Assembly (NCBI GenBank): GCA_002366725.1
Contig: DFBT01000119.1
Span: 1 to 8,177 of the forward strand
Direction of reading: 5' to 3'
DNA from: Caldifarciminota bacterium UBA3073
GTDB taxonomy: Bacteria; Hydrothermota; UBA3073
Length of the DNA stretch: 8,177 bases
The notes beneath the pieces are model-generated. The model made no database searches. It was given only the letters and a program-made list of their open reading frames with translations, and had not been told where the DNA came from. The position numbers and the translations under genes are program-made. This document shows positions 1-6,748 of the stretch, piece after piece (the first letter of the stretch is position 1; each line of letters starts with the position of its first letter).

Positions 1-160
1 AAAGAGTAACGGAGGAGCACGAAGGTTGGCTAAGTACGGTCGGACATCGTACGGTTAGTGTAATGGTAGAAGCCAGCTTAACTGCGAGACAGACACGTCG
101 AGTAGGTACGAAAGTAAGTCATAGTGATCCGGTGGTTCTGAATGGAAAGGCCATCGCTCT

Positions 161-192
<32 letters not shown>

Positions 193-251
193 AATCGGGC
201 CCAAGAGTTCACATCGACGGCCCGGTTTGGCACCTCGATGTCGGCCCATCG

Positions 252-282
<31 letters not shown>

Positions 283-295
283 GGTCTGTTCGCCC

Positions 296-346
<51 letters not shown>

Positions 347-381
347 ATATCCGTCGCGGGCGTAGGAGATTTGAGGGGAGC

Positions 382-406
382 TGTCCCTAGTATGAGAAGA
401 CCGGGA
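382..406 (+). other. Sarcin-ricin loop (helix 95) with variant closing pair
   Basis: The loop reads AGTATGAGAAGACC (389-402), where nearly all organisms have AGTACGAGAGGACC. The GAGA tetraloop (394-397) is intact. The pair that closes it, C2658-G2663 in E. coli numbering, is here U393-A398, so pairing is kept. This loop is the binding and GTPase-activation site for elongation factors EF-Tu and EF-G and the target of ricin and alpha-sarcin. The paired substitution suggests covariation under selection rather than a sequencing error. Confidence 0.85.
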
Positions 407-451
407 TGGACGAACCTCTAGTGTACCAGTTGTGGCGCCAGCTGCATCGCT

Positions 452-484
<33 letters not shown>

Positions 485-517
485 GGCATCTAAGTGGGAA
501 GCCCACCCCAAGATTAG

Positions 518-558
518 ATCTCACGTGAGATTAGTTTGTTAGTAGTTGGACAAACTAA
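518..558 (+). other. Extended helix 97/98 region of 23S rRNA
   Basis: Two successive hairpins occupy the place where most bacterial 23S rRNAs have one short helix. The first is the perfect 14-base palindrome ATCTCACGTGAGAT (518-531), which folds as a 5-bp stem with loop ACGU. The second pairs TAGTTTGT (532-539) with ACAAACTA (550-557). T531 can instead pair with A558, so the two compete at their boundary. This is a peripheral, length-variable part of domain VI, so the extension is expected to be structural. Confidence 0.55.
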
Positions 559-597
559 CGAGCTATCTCCCTGAAGGCACCTTGCAGATGACAAGGT

Positions 598-637
598 CGG
601 GCGTATGCCCGCTCTGCACCTATTTATAGGTGTGGAG
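598..637 (+). other. Domain VI insertion forming two hairpins
   Basis: Common bacterial 23S sequences run from the ACAAGGT motif (591-597) almost directly into GATAGGCC (638-645). Here about 40 bases intervene. They fold into two neat hairpins: CGGGC/GCCCG (598-602 with 607-611, loop GUAU), then an 11-bp stem (612-622 with 627-637, loop UUUA) that includes two G-U pairs. It lies in the helix 99/100 neighbourhood at the 3' end of the molecule. A retained surface expansion is the likeliest reading; an excised intervening sequence cannot be excluded. Confidence 0.7.
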
Positions 638-735
638 GATAGGCCGCAGGTGTAAGTCCAGTAATGGATTCAGCCGAGCGGTACTAATAAGCCGTGTGGC
701 TTATCTTACTCCTACCAATCCATTTTCTAATTTAG

Positions 736-812
736 TAAAGGGGATGCTTCGGAGAGAAACTCATTTGTGCCTTAGAGCACCTTAAAATTGGTCCCGCGAA
801 GCAGCCCCTTTA
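736..812 (+). other. 23S-5S spacer hairpin, possible processing element
   Basis: TAAAGGGG (736-743) pairs with CCCCTTTA (805-812). After one A/G mismatch, TGCTTCG (745-751) pairs with CGAAGCA (797-803). This gives a 15-bp interrupted stem enclosing about 45 bases. Inside, GTGC (767-770) can pair with GCAC (777-780). The element sits 28 bases after the estimated 23S end and 33 bases before 5S. Long stems in rRNA spacers are typical RNase III substrates, so a role in cutting 23S from 5S is a reasonable inference. There is no T-loop, anticodon arm or CCA end, so it is not a tRNA. Confidence 0.6.
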
Positions 813-845
813 GCTAATAAGATTTTTACACTTTGATATTTAAAA

Positions 846-966
<121 letters not shown>

Positions 967-1117
967 TTTATTTTTTCTCTTCTCCTTGGAAATTTTAACA
1001 GGGACTTGTAAGAGACTTTCAAGAGATAAAGAATTCTTTCAGATTTTTTGCCTTTATATTTTTTTCTCTTATATGCACCCTCAATTCCTGCTAAGGATTC
1101 TTTTTCCCTAATTTAAT

Positions 1118-1144
1118 TTGAAGAACCTGTGTTAATCTGCGTCC
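1118..1144 (-). repeat. CACAGA-type intergenic repeat, copy B (inverted)
   Basis: Read on the - strand, this 27-base stretch begins GGACGCAGA and ends CACAGGTTCTTCAA. It matches copy A (2360-2386, + strand) at 20 of 27 positions with no gaps; the main mismatch block is the four bases between the two CAGA-like cores. It begins 6 bases beyond the stop codon of the GH130 gene. Copy A lies 44 bases before that gene's start codon, so the two inverted copies bracket the gene. The two cores are 10 bases apart, about one turn of DNA. Confidence 0.6.
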
Positions 1145-1149
1145 AATTT

Positions 1150-2316
1150 TCAACTCCTGCAGTATTTCCACAGATACTCCACGAGTTTGTTTATGTTACA
1201 GGATAAGAGAATCTCGTATTTGTCACCCACTCCCGCATATATGAGAAGTTTCTCCCCACAAACAACGGCACCCGTGGGAAATACCACATAGGGTACATCA
1301 ACGGGATATTCCTCGTTTCCGAATAACTCGTACGGGGCATTGGGAATATATATGGGTTTTCTCGTACGACACAGTACCCTTCTCGGGTTGTCTGTATCAA
1401 GAAGGGCGGCGCATATAGAATATCCCCTCTTTATCGGCGTCTCCACCCCGTAGGAGGTTGAGAGTTCCCCTCCTATCTCCCCAACCGCATGGTATATGAA
1501 GAGCCATCCCCTTTCGGTCTTGATAGGCTGAGTCCCCGGACCGATCTTCTCCCTCTCGTGTGGGAAGTTTCCCACATGAAAGAGGCGATGTTTATCTCTA
1601 TTCGTATATATCCCTTCCCAGTATTCTCTGTGTTTTACGGGGAAGAGGAGTTGTTCAACGCCTCCCACAAGCGGAGCGATCTGTATATTTGGATACATCC
1701 TCAAGAATATGTAGAGTTTTCCACCGATGTATTCGGGAAAGGGAATGGCATTTCTGGAATCAAAGGCATCCACCATGCCGTGGTATGAAATATCTACAAA
1801 ATCCTTTGTTGAGTGTATCGCTATCCTGTCGGCATTCTTGCCCTGGAACGGTGGTGCCACTTTCCCACAACCCACGAGTAGATACATATCCTCATATCTT
1901 ACTATCCTTATATCCTCGATGCCGTATACGAAGTCCTTATGTGATGTTCCATCTCCCCTTATCATTGTAGTGTTCAACCGTTTGAAGTGCATCCCATTCT
2001 CACTCTCAAACAACCATATTTCGGATATGTAGTTCTCAAGGCATTTTCTCTCAGTCCCAGTTCTCTCGTCGACAAATTTTCCCTCTCTGTAGTTCTTGTG
2101 GCATCTCGGAGCAAGTATAACCCTCTCATTAAATACTTCCCCACCACCATTGAACACCGCTCCAACCTTTTTCACTCCATCTTCTTGCCAGGTAAGACCA
2201 ATATCTCTTGGTCTAAGAATAGGATTATCTTTGCATGAATCAAGTTTGAATATAACCTCGCCCGATGGAAGGGATGCGGTCATCCCATCTCCCAGATTTT
2301 TGGTATTAATCTTCAT
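1150..2316 (-). CDS. GH130-family glycoside phosphorylase/glycosidase
   Basis: 388 residues with the five-bladed propeller signature of glycoside hydrolase family 130. Members phosphorolyse or hydrolyse beta-mannosides and related oligosaccharides. Visible landmarks are NPIL (31-34), VFNGGGEVFNERVILAPR (54-71), YGIEDIRI (131-138) carrying the expected catalytic acid D135, FPEYIGGKLYIFLR (193-206), KIGPGTQPIKTERGWLFIYH (257-276), AALLDTDNPRRVLCR (303-317), and a closing YVVFPTGAVV...LLIYAGVGD (343-365). The usual GxEDPR has I136 in place of Pro. H276 and nearby basic residues fit phosphate binding in known phosphorylases, but this does not settle phosphorolysis versus hydrolysis. There is no signal peptide, so a cytoplasmic enzyme is likely. 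ATG at 2316 is preceded by GAGGGG at 4-nt spacing, supporting this start. No sugar transporter or other carbohydrate gene is nearby, so the substrate is unknown. The gene converges on the rRNA operon. Confidence 0.88.
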   Translation of the reverse strand: MKINTKNLGDGMTASLPSGEVIFKLDSCKDNPILRPRDIGLTWQEDGVKKVGAVFNGGGEVFNERVILAPRCHKNYREGKFVDERTGTERKCLENYISEIWLFESENGMHFKRLNTTMIRGDGTSHKDFVYGIEDIRIVRYEDMYLLVGCGKVAPPFQGKNADRIAIHSTKDFVDISYHGMVDAFDSRNAIPFPEYIGGKLYIFLRMYPNIQIAPLVGGVEQLLFPVKHREYWEGIYTNRDKHRLFHVGNFPHEREKIGPGTQPIKTERGWLFIYHAVGEIGGELSTSYGVETPIKRGYSICAALLDTDNPRRVLCRTRKPIYIPNAPYELFGNEEYPVDVPYVVFPTGAVVCGEKLLIYAGVGDKYEILLSCNINKLVEYLWKYCRS

Positions 2317-2349
2317 TTTCCCCTCTCACATAATCCCAGAAAATGCATT

Positions 2350-2386
2350 AACCACAGATGGACACAGAGAGGCACAGATTATTCAA
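2350..2386 (+). repeat. CACAGA-type intergenic repeat, copy A (phased triplet)
   Basis: Three exact CACAGA hexamers start at 2353, 2363 and 2373, exactly 10 bases apart. The last runs into TTATTCAA. The 27 bases from 2360 match copy B (1118-1144) in inverted orientation. The left part of the element, starting AACCACAGAT, matches copy C (2479-2510) in inverted orientation. It lies in the 197-base gap between the GH130 gene and the methyltransferase-like gene. Confidence 0.65.
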
Positions 2387-2478
2387 GAAGTTTCAGGAAT
2401 ACGGGTTTTCGTCTTTTGGGTGAAAAGCATTTAATTTTTGTCCATACGGATGCTGTGCATAAGGTCTTTATTTTTAAA

Positions 2479-2510
2479 TATCTTGTGATAATCTCGTGTA
2501 ATCTTGTGGT
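2479..2510 (-). repeat. CACAGA-type intergenic repeat, copy C (phased triplet)
   Basis: On the - strand this reads AACCACAAGATTACACGAGA and continues TTATCACAAGAT. It has three CAC(A/G)AGA units, 10 and 11 bases apart (+ strand TCTTGTG at 2481 and 2502, TCTCGTG at 2492). It is an inverted, diverged relative of copy A, separated from it by about 95 bases. It starts only 3 bases beyond the stop codon of the methyltransferase-like gene. Transcripts from that gene could fold A and C together as an imperfect long hairpin. Confidence 0.55.
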
Positions 2511-2513
2511 TTC

Positions 2514-3068
2514 TTAACGCATTCTTATTCTTTTGAAGACATTCCACATGGGAACTCTCTTCATATATTCCCTGTATTCATCTCCGAATTTCCTTGTATT
2601 GTACTCGACCTCTTTTCTGGCTGACATCCAAAAACAGAAAAATGATAATATACCCAAAATTACTGAAAGAATTGACTGAAAAACTAAAATCAGGGCAATA
2701 GACCATATTGCCATCCCCAGGGTCATTGGTTGACGAACGATGCGGTACACGCCGGTATCGACTAAAGTAGTGGTGGCAGTGGGATCGGAAGTATCCGGTT
2801 TACCCTTATGCTTCAGTCCGAACATCGAACCGAAAACTAAAATAGCGGAGGGGACATAGAGAATGAGACCGATGATTTGTAACCACAAGATATCAAATTG
2901 CGTCCATAATTTAAATATACCGAGCATTAACAAAGTGAAAAAGATGCTTAAGCCCGTATGGATATAAACTTCACTGGTTATGTGCTCTTTTACCGCATGT
3001 ATTATCCATCTTATGTTAATAATCCATATAAAAACGCAAATACCGATACAGAGCATATACCTATACAT
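2514..3068 (-). CDS. Membrane isoprenylcysteine carboxyl/phospholipid methyltransferase-like protein
   Basis: 184 residues, integral membrane. Hydrophobic segments lie at about 4-25, 36-53, 60-84 and a long stretch at 117-148 that could be a helical hairpin. The C-terminal part has the layout of the ICMT/PEMT methyltransferase fold: GVYRIVRQPMTLG (106-118), then ARKEVEYNTRKFGDEYREYM (150-169) and RVP (171-173). In this superfamily the equivalent of RHP and the EE...FGxxYxxY stretch bind S-adenosylmethionine. Here the His is Q113 and the EE pair is K152-E153. Activity is therefore plausible but not certain, and the substrate (a lipid, prenylated molecule or other amphiphile) cannot be read from the sequence. 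The start at 3068 has a near-perfect AAGGAGG Shine-Dalgarno 4 bases upstream. A promoter-like pair lies at 3210-3240. NnrU-like or plain DUF-type membrane proteins are weaker alternatives. Confidence 0.82.
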   Translation of the reverse strand: MYRYMLCIGICVFIWIINIRWIIHAVKEHITSEVYIHTGLSIFFTLLMLGIFKLWTQFDILWLQIIGLILYVPSAILVFGSMFGLKHKGKPDTSDPTATTTLVDTGVYRIVRQPMTLGMAIWSIALILVFQSILSVILGILSFFCFWMSARKEVEYNTRKFGDEYREYMKRVPMWNVFKRIRMR

Positions 3069-3124
3069 CTTACCTCCTTCTGCATTCCCTTATATTGCGA
3101 GCAATTTCATATAACTTTTTACAT

Positions 3125-3140
3125 CCAAACGCAAGTTTGG
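3125..3140 (-). other. Small hairpin in the leader of the methyltransferase-like gene
   Basis: CCAAAC and GTTTGG form a perfect 6-bp inverted repeat around a 4-base loop. It lies about 57 bases before the start codon at 3068, inside the transcript leader if the promoter at 3210-3240 is real. There is no U-tract after it on the transcribed strand, so it is not a terminator. It could be a small structured leader or an operator; nothing else supports either. Confidence 0.3.
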
Positions 3141-3209
3141 GTATCCCTCCGAATCAGCGGTATGTGCGAAGTAAAGTACAGACAGCTATTAACTTGTGTT
3201 TGTAAGCCT

Positions 3210-3240
3210 ATTGTAAATTGCGTGTTTGTGGAGTTGTCAA
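3210..3240 (-). promoter_or_regulatory. Candidate sigma-70-type promoter for the methyltransferase-like gene
   Basis: On the - strand, TTGACA (3240-3235) matches the -35 consensus exactly. It is followed after 19 bases by TACAAT (3215-3210), or after 17 bases by the weaker TTTACA. Transcription would begin near 3203 and leave a leader of about 135 bases. It lies in the 239-base gap after the restriction-modification gene, the rest of which shows no gene and no clear terminator. Confidence 0.4.
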
Positions 3241-3307
3241 AGCCAATTCCCCAAAGGTTAAAGCGGCGTATATGCTGGGATAATAATCAAAAGACACTCA
3301 AGTTCCT

Positions 3308-3329
3308 CTACTCTATCACTACTCTATCA
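3308..3329 (-). repeat. 11-bp tandem duplication at the end of the restriction-modification gene
   Basis: Two exact head-to-tail copies of CTACTCTATCA (+ strand, 3308-3318 and 3319-3329) form the last seven codons plus stop of the gene. As 11 is not a multiple of three, the duplication shifts the frame. With a single copy the frame would read past the present TAG and continue about 15 codons to a TAA. Confidence 0.8.
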
Positions 3330-6300
3330 TTTCCTATTTGTAAATCTGGGGTGGTCTCCTTTTCCACCTTGGAATAAATATTGTCGATCGTTTTCTGAAT
3401 TACGATTGTTTTTTGAAGTGATGTCACTATCTTGCAGTAATGCTTTATATCCTCAAGGGAAAGGCTCCTTCCTTTTCTGTCTTTCAACCATTTGGAACAC
3501 ACCTGATAACCACCAATTTGATACTCCCAGATGTCTGCTGTAATCCCTTTAAAATACTGTGCCTGGTTTATATAAACGCACTTTTGTTTTTCATCATATC
3601 TTAATTTTTCGACTCTGTCACCACCCTCACCTTGGAATTTAGCAATGGGCGGGTCAAGTTCCGTTGATTTTAAAAGATGCAAATCAACGAGCCTTTTCCC
3701 ATAATCAGCCATCTTGTTAAATATTTTGTAATCTCTCGTAAAAGGAATCCTTGGAAAATCTATTTTCAGGAACTCGGCGTATTTTGTGCGATAGGTATTG
3801 GAATAAAGCACAGCGTAGATGTAAAAGAGAATTTGTTCAGGAGAGAGCGTTTCCTTAAAAGCCTTCGTTAATTGCTCAACTAATGCTAAGGAGAGATTTG
3901 GCATCTTTACCTTATAATCTGCCTGTGATTCAAACAACATCACAGTACTTCTTATAGACCGTTTTTTAGAACCATCTTTTTCTTGGTAGAGATAGAGAGG
4001 GAAAAGGTAATTTATTTCTCTGGTCTTATTGGATACAACACAGGATTCAACAATAGTGTCGCAAACTAAAGTATGATAAAATCCAACTTTATTTTGCTGA
4101 CGGCAAGTTAATAACCCCAAATTCTCTTGCATCATATGGCGCATGACCTCTTTGCGAGAACGTTCAATAACTGCATCATGATAAAAAATCCATTTAACAT
4201 CGAAAGGTCTGTATAAAATAGGTGTAATTGATTTATCCCAATTTTTATCTTTTTGTATTTTCTCTCGTGCATCACTCAATTTCCAGTTTGATTTATCCTT
4301 CAAGTTGAATGTCCGTCTAACAAGTTCGTCTGGCATTTTTTCATCTCGAAACATTCTGATATTTCGTTTAAGTGCCTCCCTATCAGACTTTATCACGAAT
4401 GTGTCTCTCGAAGTTACAATACCAACACTATTTATTGGGAACACCTTGGTTATTTTAGGGTATTTCTCATAACTTTCCAAGAGCCTTTCATCTCTGGGTA
4501 TAAAAAGATAGAAATCAGATTTTGGAGATAACTTCTGCCATTTTGTCTTTTTTATATCGTTCTCAAGTAACCACTCATTCTTATTCTCTCGTATTCCCCA
4601 TACCTCTGAGTGATAAACATTGCATTCATGCTTTTTTGCATTCTCTTCAGTCTCTTCTTCAATGCTTTCTTTGACAAATAATTTCTTTTGAGGTGATGGG
4701 CGATATATGGAAAATGATGGCTTATCTTTCTTCTCCTGCTTTTTTATAAAAATGCCAATGGTTACTCCCTGCTGTATATCAAAAACATTTTCGTCTTTTG
4801 AACCGTCAGGGCATTTCTCCCTTTTCAGGCTGTTGCCGTGTAGGTCCAGAACATAAATTTCGTTGAAAGTGTTCATCAGGGATTGCCGCATACCTCTGAA
4901 TGTCGGATTATCAAGATAGCTGTGATTTGTGATAAAACCCAAAACTCCTTCGCCTGCCTGGTTAATCTTCCACTGGGCAAAGCGAATGAATTTGACATAA
5001 TCATCTTGGAGCCATTTGGGATTTCTTTCTTTAAGCCACTGACCATCTATTATCTTATAGTATTCTATTAACTCACCAATCCAAGTTTTTTGCTTTATCC
5101 TTATCCCTCGGTTTGCCTTTTTATCTTGTGCGACTAATTTGTAGTAACCATTATCTTTTTGAATTGTATAGTGAGTTACATATCTTTGCCCTTCTTTTAT
5201 AACCATTTCTTTCTCACTTAAATTTGCCGATGAACCATGATAAGGTGGATTGCCGAGTATCACCAAAATTGGCTGTTCTTTTTTGACCTTGCCCGCCAGA
5301 TGAGATTCCTCAGAAAGCGAAGCCATACCGGGAAGTTCGGTTTGGGCAAGTTCTTCCATCTCCAAGGTGTTTGTCAGGTAGAGCTTGAATCTGTCATCCT
5401 TTTGAAGTTTATAGCCAAGTTCTTCCAGGAGAAAGGACATCTTCAGATGACCAACGGCATAGGGCGCCATCATCAGTTCAAAGGCATAGAAGTTTTTGAG
5501 GATATACTCTTTAATGAATTTTTCCTTTCCTCCTTCTCCATATTTAGAAACAAATTCTTCTACGGCGAGTTTAGCTGCATCAGCTAAAAAGGTTAGCGTT
5601 CCTGCTGCAGGGTCTAAGACTGTAACCATATCACTTGCAAATCCATCTGCTCTATTAAAATGCTCTTTCAAAATATTATGTAAAGAACGGACTATATAAG
5701 AAACTACAGGTTCTGGAGTATAATAAACGCCTCTCCCTTTTCTTGTTTTCGGGTCGTATTCCGCCAAAAAGGTTTCGTAAAAATGGACAATTGGGTCTTT
5801 ACCCTTGCCTTCATGGAAATACTCATGAAGGATATTTTTCGCATCAGTAACTGCCAATACTTCCGAAATATCATCGATAATCCATTCCATCTGTGGTGGT
5901 AAGTCTTCAAGTGAAATGAACCTGAAAACATCTCGTAAAATCCCGATAGTGTGCGGGATACTATCGTAGGCAAGTTTTCTGTTAAATCCATTCTCTGTGC
6001 GGGTACGGGCGGCGAAAAGTCCGTATGTGATAGTTTGTGAATAAAGGTCGGCAAAGCCCTCTTTTGAGAGACCACTTATGAGAAACTTCCTGAAAGCCTC
6101 ATAGAAACCCAAAACAAAGCCCTTTCCTTTCGTCTCTTCTTCTTTCAATTCCTCTGAAACTACCTCATCTCTCAAAAAGCGTGTTCTCTTTGCTAATTCT
6201 AATGCAAGAGTTTTAGCGTTATAGACTTTTGGTAGGGAGAAGGAGAAGAATTTCTCAAGAAGTTCAAGGAAATCAGGTTTTTTTTCAACCGGTGGAGTGG

Positions 6301-6700
6301 TTTTAAGCTTATGAACAACATAAGGCCTTCCGATGAGAACTTTGTCCATCAAAACGCCATTCCGATAAAGTCTGAATTCAAAAAAGTTAGTTAATATCAA
6401 GTTCGGAAAGGTACGCCTATAGCGTTTCAATTGTTCTGAATATTCTATTCTATTCAAATCTTCTACCGTTGGCGCTTTGGCTTCAATATATCCTACGATA
6501 TGTTGTTTTCCATCCCATATTCTAAAATCGGGATTGCCAGCTTCGGCCTTCTTTGGGAGGGTCGTTATACGGACATTCTTCTTGCCAACCGTATCTATAT
6601 ATTCCATTAACAACCCTTCGAGAATGGAGTAATAACTTTCCTCTCTGGCATCTCCACGATTGGCAACCTCAAATATTTTCTTCAGATACGATTTTAGCAT
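3308..6700 (-). CDS. Type ISP/IIG-like restriction-modification enzyme (fused nuclease, N6-adenine methylase, specificity domain)
   Basis: 1130 residues combining cutting, methylation and target recognition in one chain. The N-terminal nuclease (about 1-130) has a PD-(D/E)xK site: P57-D58, E73-A74-K75, and Q90-x3-Y94 of the RecB-like kind. A helical coupler (about 145-320) leads to GVYYTPEPVVSYIVRSL (324-340), which opens the gamma-type adenine methylase. SAM motif I is DPAAGTLTF (363-371) and catalytic motif IV is NPPY (484-487). The C-terminal third resembles the Type ISP specificity domain, ending in WEYQIGGYQVCSKWLKDRKG (1058-1077). Known Type ISP enzymes such as LlaGI and LlaBIII are about 1,570 residues and include a helicase between nuclease and methylase. 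No Walker A or DEAD-type motif is visible here, so cleavage is more likely close to the site, as in Type IIG. The start at 6700 has only a weak Shine-Dalgarno (GGG), but a strong promoter lies 49 bases upstream. Oddities are an A8 tract at codons 139-141 and the 11-bp duplication at the end. Confidence 0.92.
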   Translation of the reverse strand: MLKSYLKKIFEVANRGDAREESYYSILEGLLMEYIDTVGKKNVRITTLPKKAEAGNPDFRIWDGKQHIVGYIEAKAPTVEDLNRIEYSEQLKRYRRTFPNLILTNFFEFRLYRNGVLMDKVLIGRPYVVHKLKTTPPVEKKPDFLELLEKFFSFSLPKVYNAKTLALELAKRTRFLRDEVVSEELKEEETKGKGFVLGFYEAFRKFLISGLSKEGFADLYSQTITYGLFAARTRTENGFNRKLAYDSIPHTIGILRDVFRFISLEDLPPQMEWIIDDISEVLAVTDAKNILHEYFHEGKGKDPIVHFYETFLAEYDPKTRKGRGVYYTPEPVVSYIVRSLHNILKEHFNRADGFASDMVTVLDPAAGTLTFLADAAKLAVEEFVSKYGEGGKEKFIKEYILKNFYAFELMMAPYAVGHLKMSFLLEELGYKLQKDDRFKLYLTNTLEMEELAQTELPGMASLSEESHLAGKVKKEQPILVILGNPPYHGSSANLSEKEMVIKEGQRYVTHYTIQKDNGYYKLVAQDKKANRGIRIKQKTWIGELIEYYKIIDGQWLKERNPKWLQDDYVKFIRFAQWKINQAGEGVLGFITNHSYLDNPTFRGMRQSLMNTFNEIYVLDLHGNSLKREKCPDGSKDENVFDIQQGVTIGIFIKKQEKKDKPSFSIYRPSPQKKLFVKESIEEETEENAKKHECNVYHSEVWGIRENKNEWLLENDIKKTKWQKLSPKSDFYLFIPRDERLLESYEKYPKITKVFPINSVGIVTSRDTFVIKSDREALKRNIRMFRDEKMPDELVRRTFNLKDKSNWKLSDAREKIQKDKNWDKSITPILYRPFDVKWIFYHDAVIERSRKEVMRHMMQENLGLLTCRQQNKVGFYHTLVCDTIVESCVVSNKTREINYLFPLYLYQEKDGSKKRSIRSTVMLFESQADYKVKMPNLSLALVEQLTKAFKETLSPEQILFYIYAVLYSNTYRTKYAEFLKIDFPRIPFTRDYKIFNKMADYGKRLVDLHLLKSTELDPPIAKFQGEGGDRVEKLRYDEKQKCVYINQAQYFKGITADIWEYQIGGYQVCSKWLKDRKGRSLSLEDIKHYCKIVTSLQKTIVIQKTIDNIYSKVEKETTPDLQIGNDRVVIE

Positions 6701-6748
6701 TATATACCCATTACAAATTTTTGGATTTTAAGGTAAAGACCCGCTTGA

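Noticed and set aside
736..812. Possible tRNA gene in the 23S-5S spacer (77 bases with a closing stem)
   Set aside because: No GTTC-type T-loop, no recognisable anticodon arm or D-loop motifs; the second inner stem is contiguous with the first, making a long hairpin rather than a cloverleaf.
1028..1039. 12-bp palindrome AAAGAATTCTTT in the gap between 5S and the GH130 gene
   Set aside because: AT-rich, with no loop or adjacent GC stem, so it is not a credible terminator; a palindrome of this kind can arise by chance in an AT-rich spacer.
1489..2434. Several + strand reading frames overlapping the GH130 gene
   Set aside because: They are antisense shadows: the - strand frame has clear family motifs and a good ribosome binding site, whereas these show no recognisable domains.
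2350..2510. CRISPR array
   Set aside because: The units are about 6-7 bases with only 3-4 bases between them, far too short for CRISPR repeats and spacers, and no cas genes are present.
2958..3377. A 139-residue + strand reading frame across the gap between two genes
   Set aside because: It overlaps both flanking genes antisense, is Cys-rich and low in domain-like pattern, and has no ribosome binding site that stands out.
5704..6075. A 123-residue - strand frame inside the restriction-modification gene
   Set aside because: It is an out-of-frame overlap of the methylase/coupler region, with no motif of its own.
6697..6702. TATAAT overlapping the start codon of the restriction-modification gene as a -10 box
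   Set aside because: Transcription from it would begin inside the gene, and a much better TTGACA-N17-TAAAAT promoter lies just upstream.
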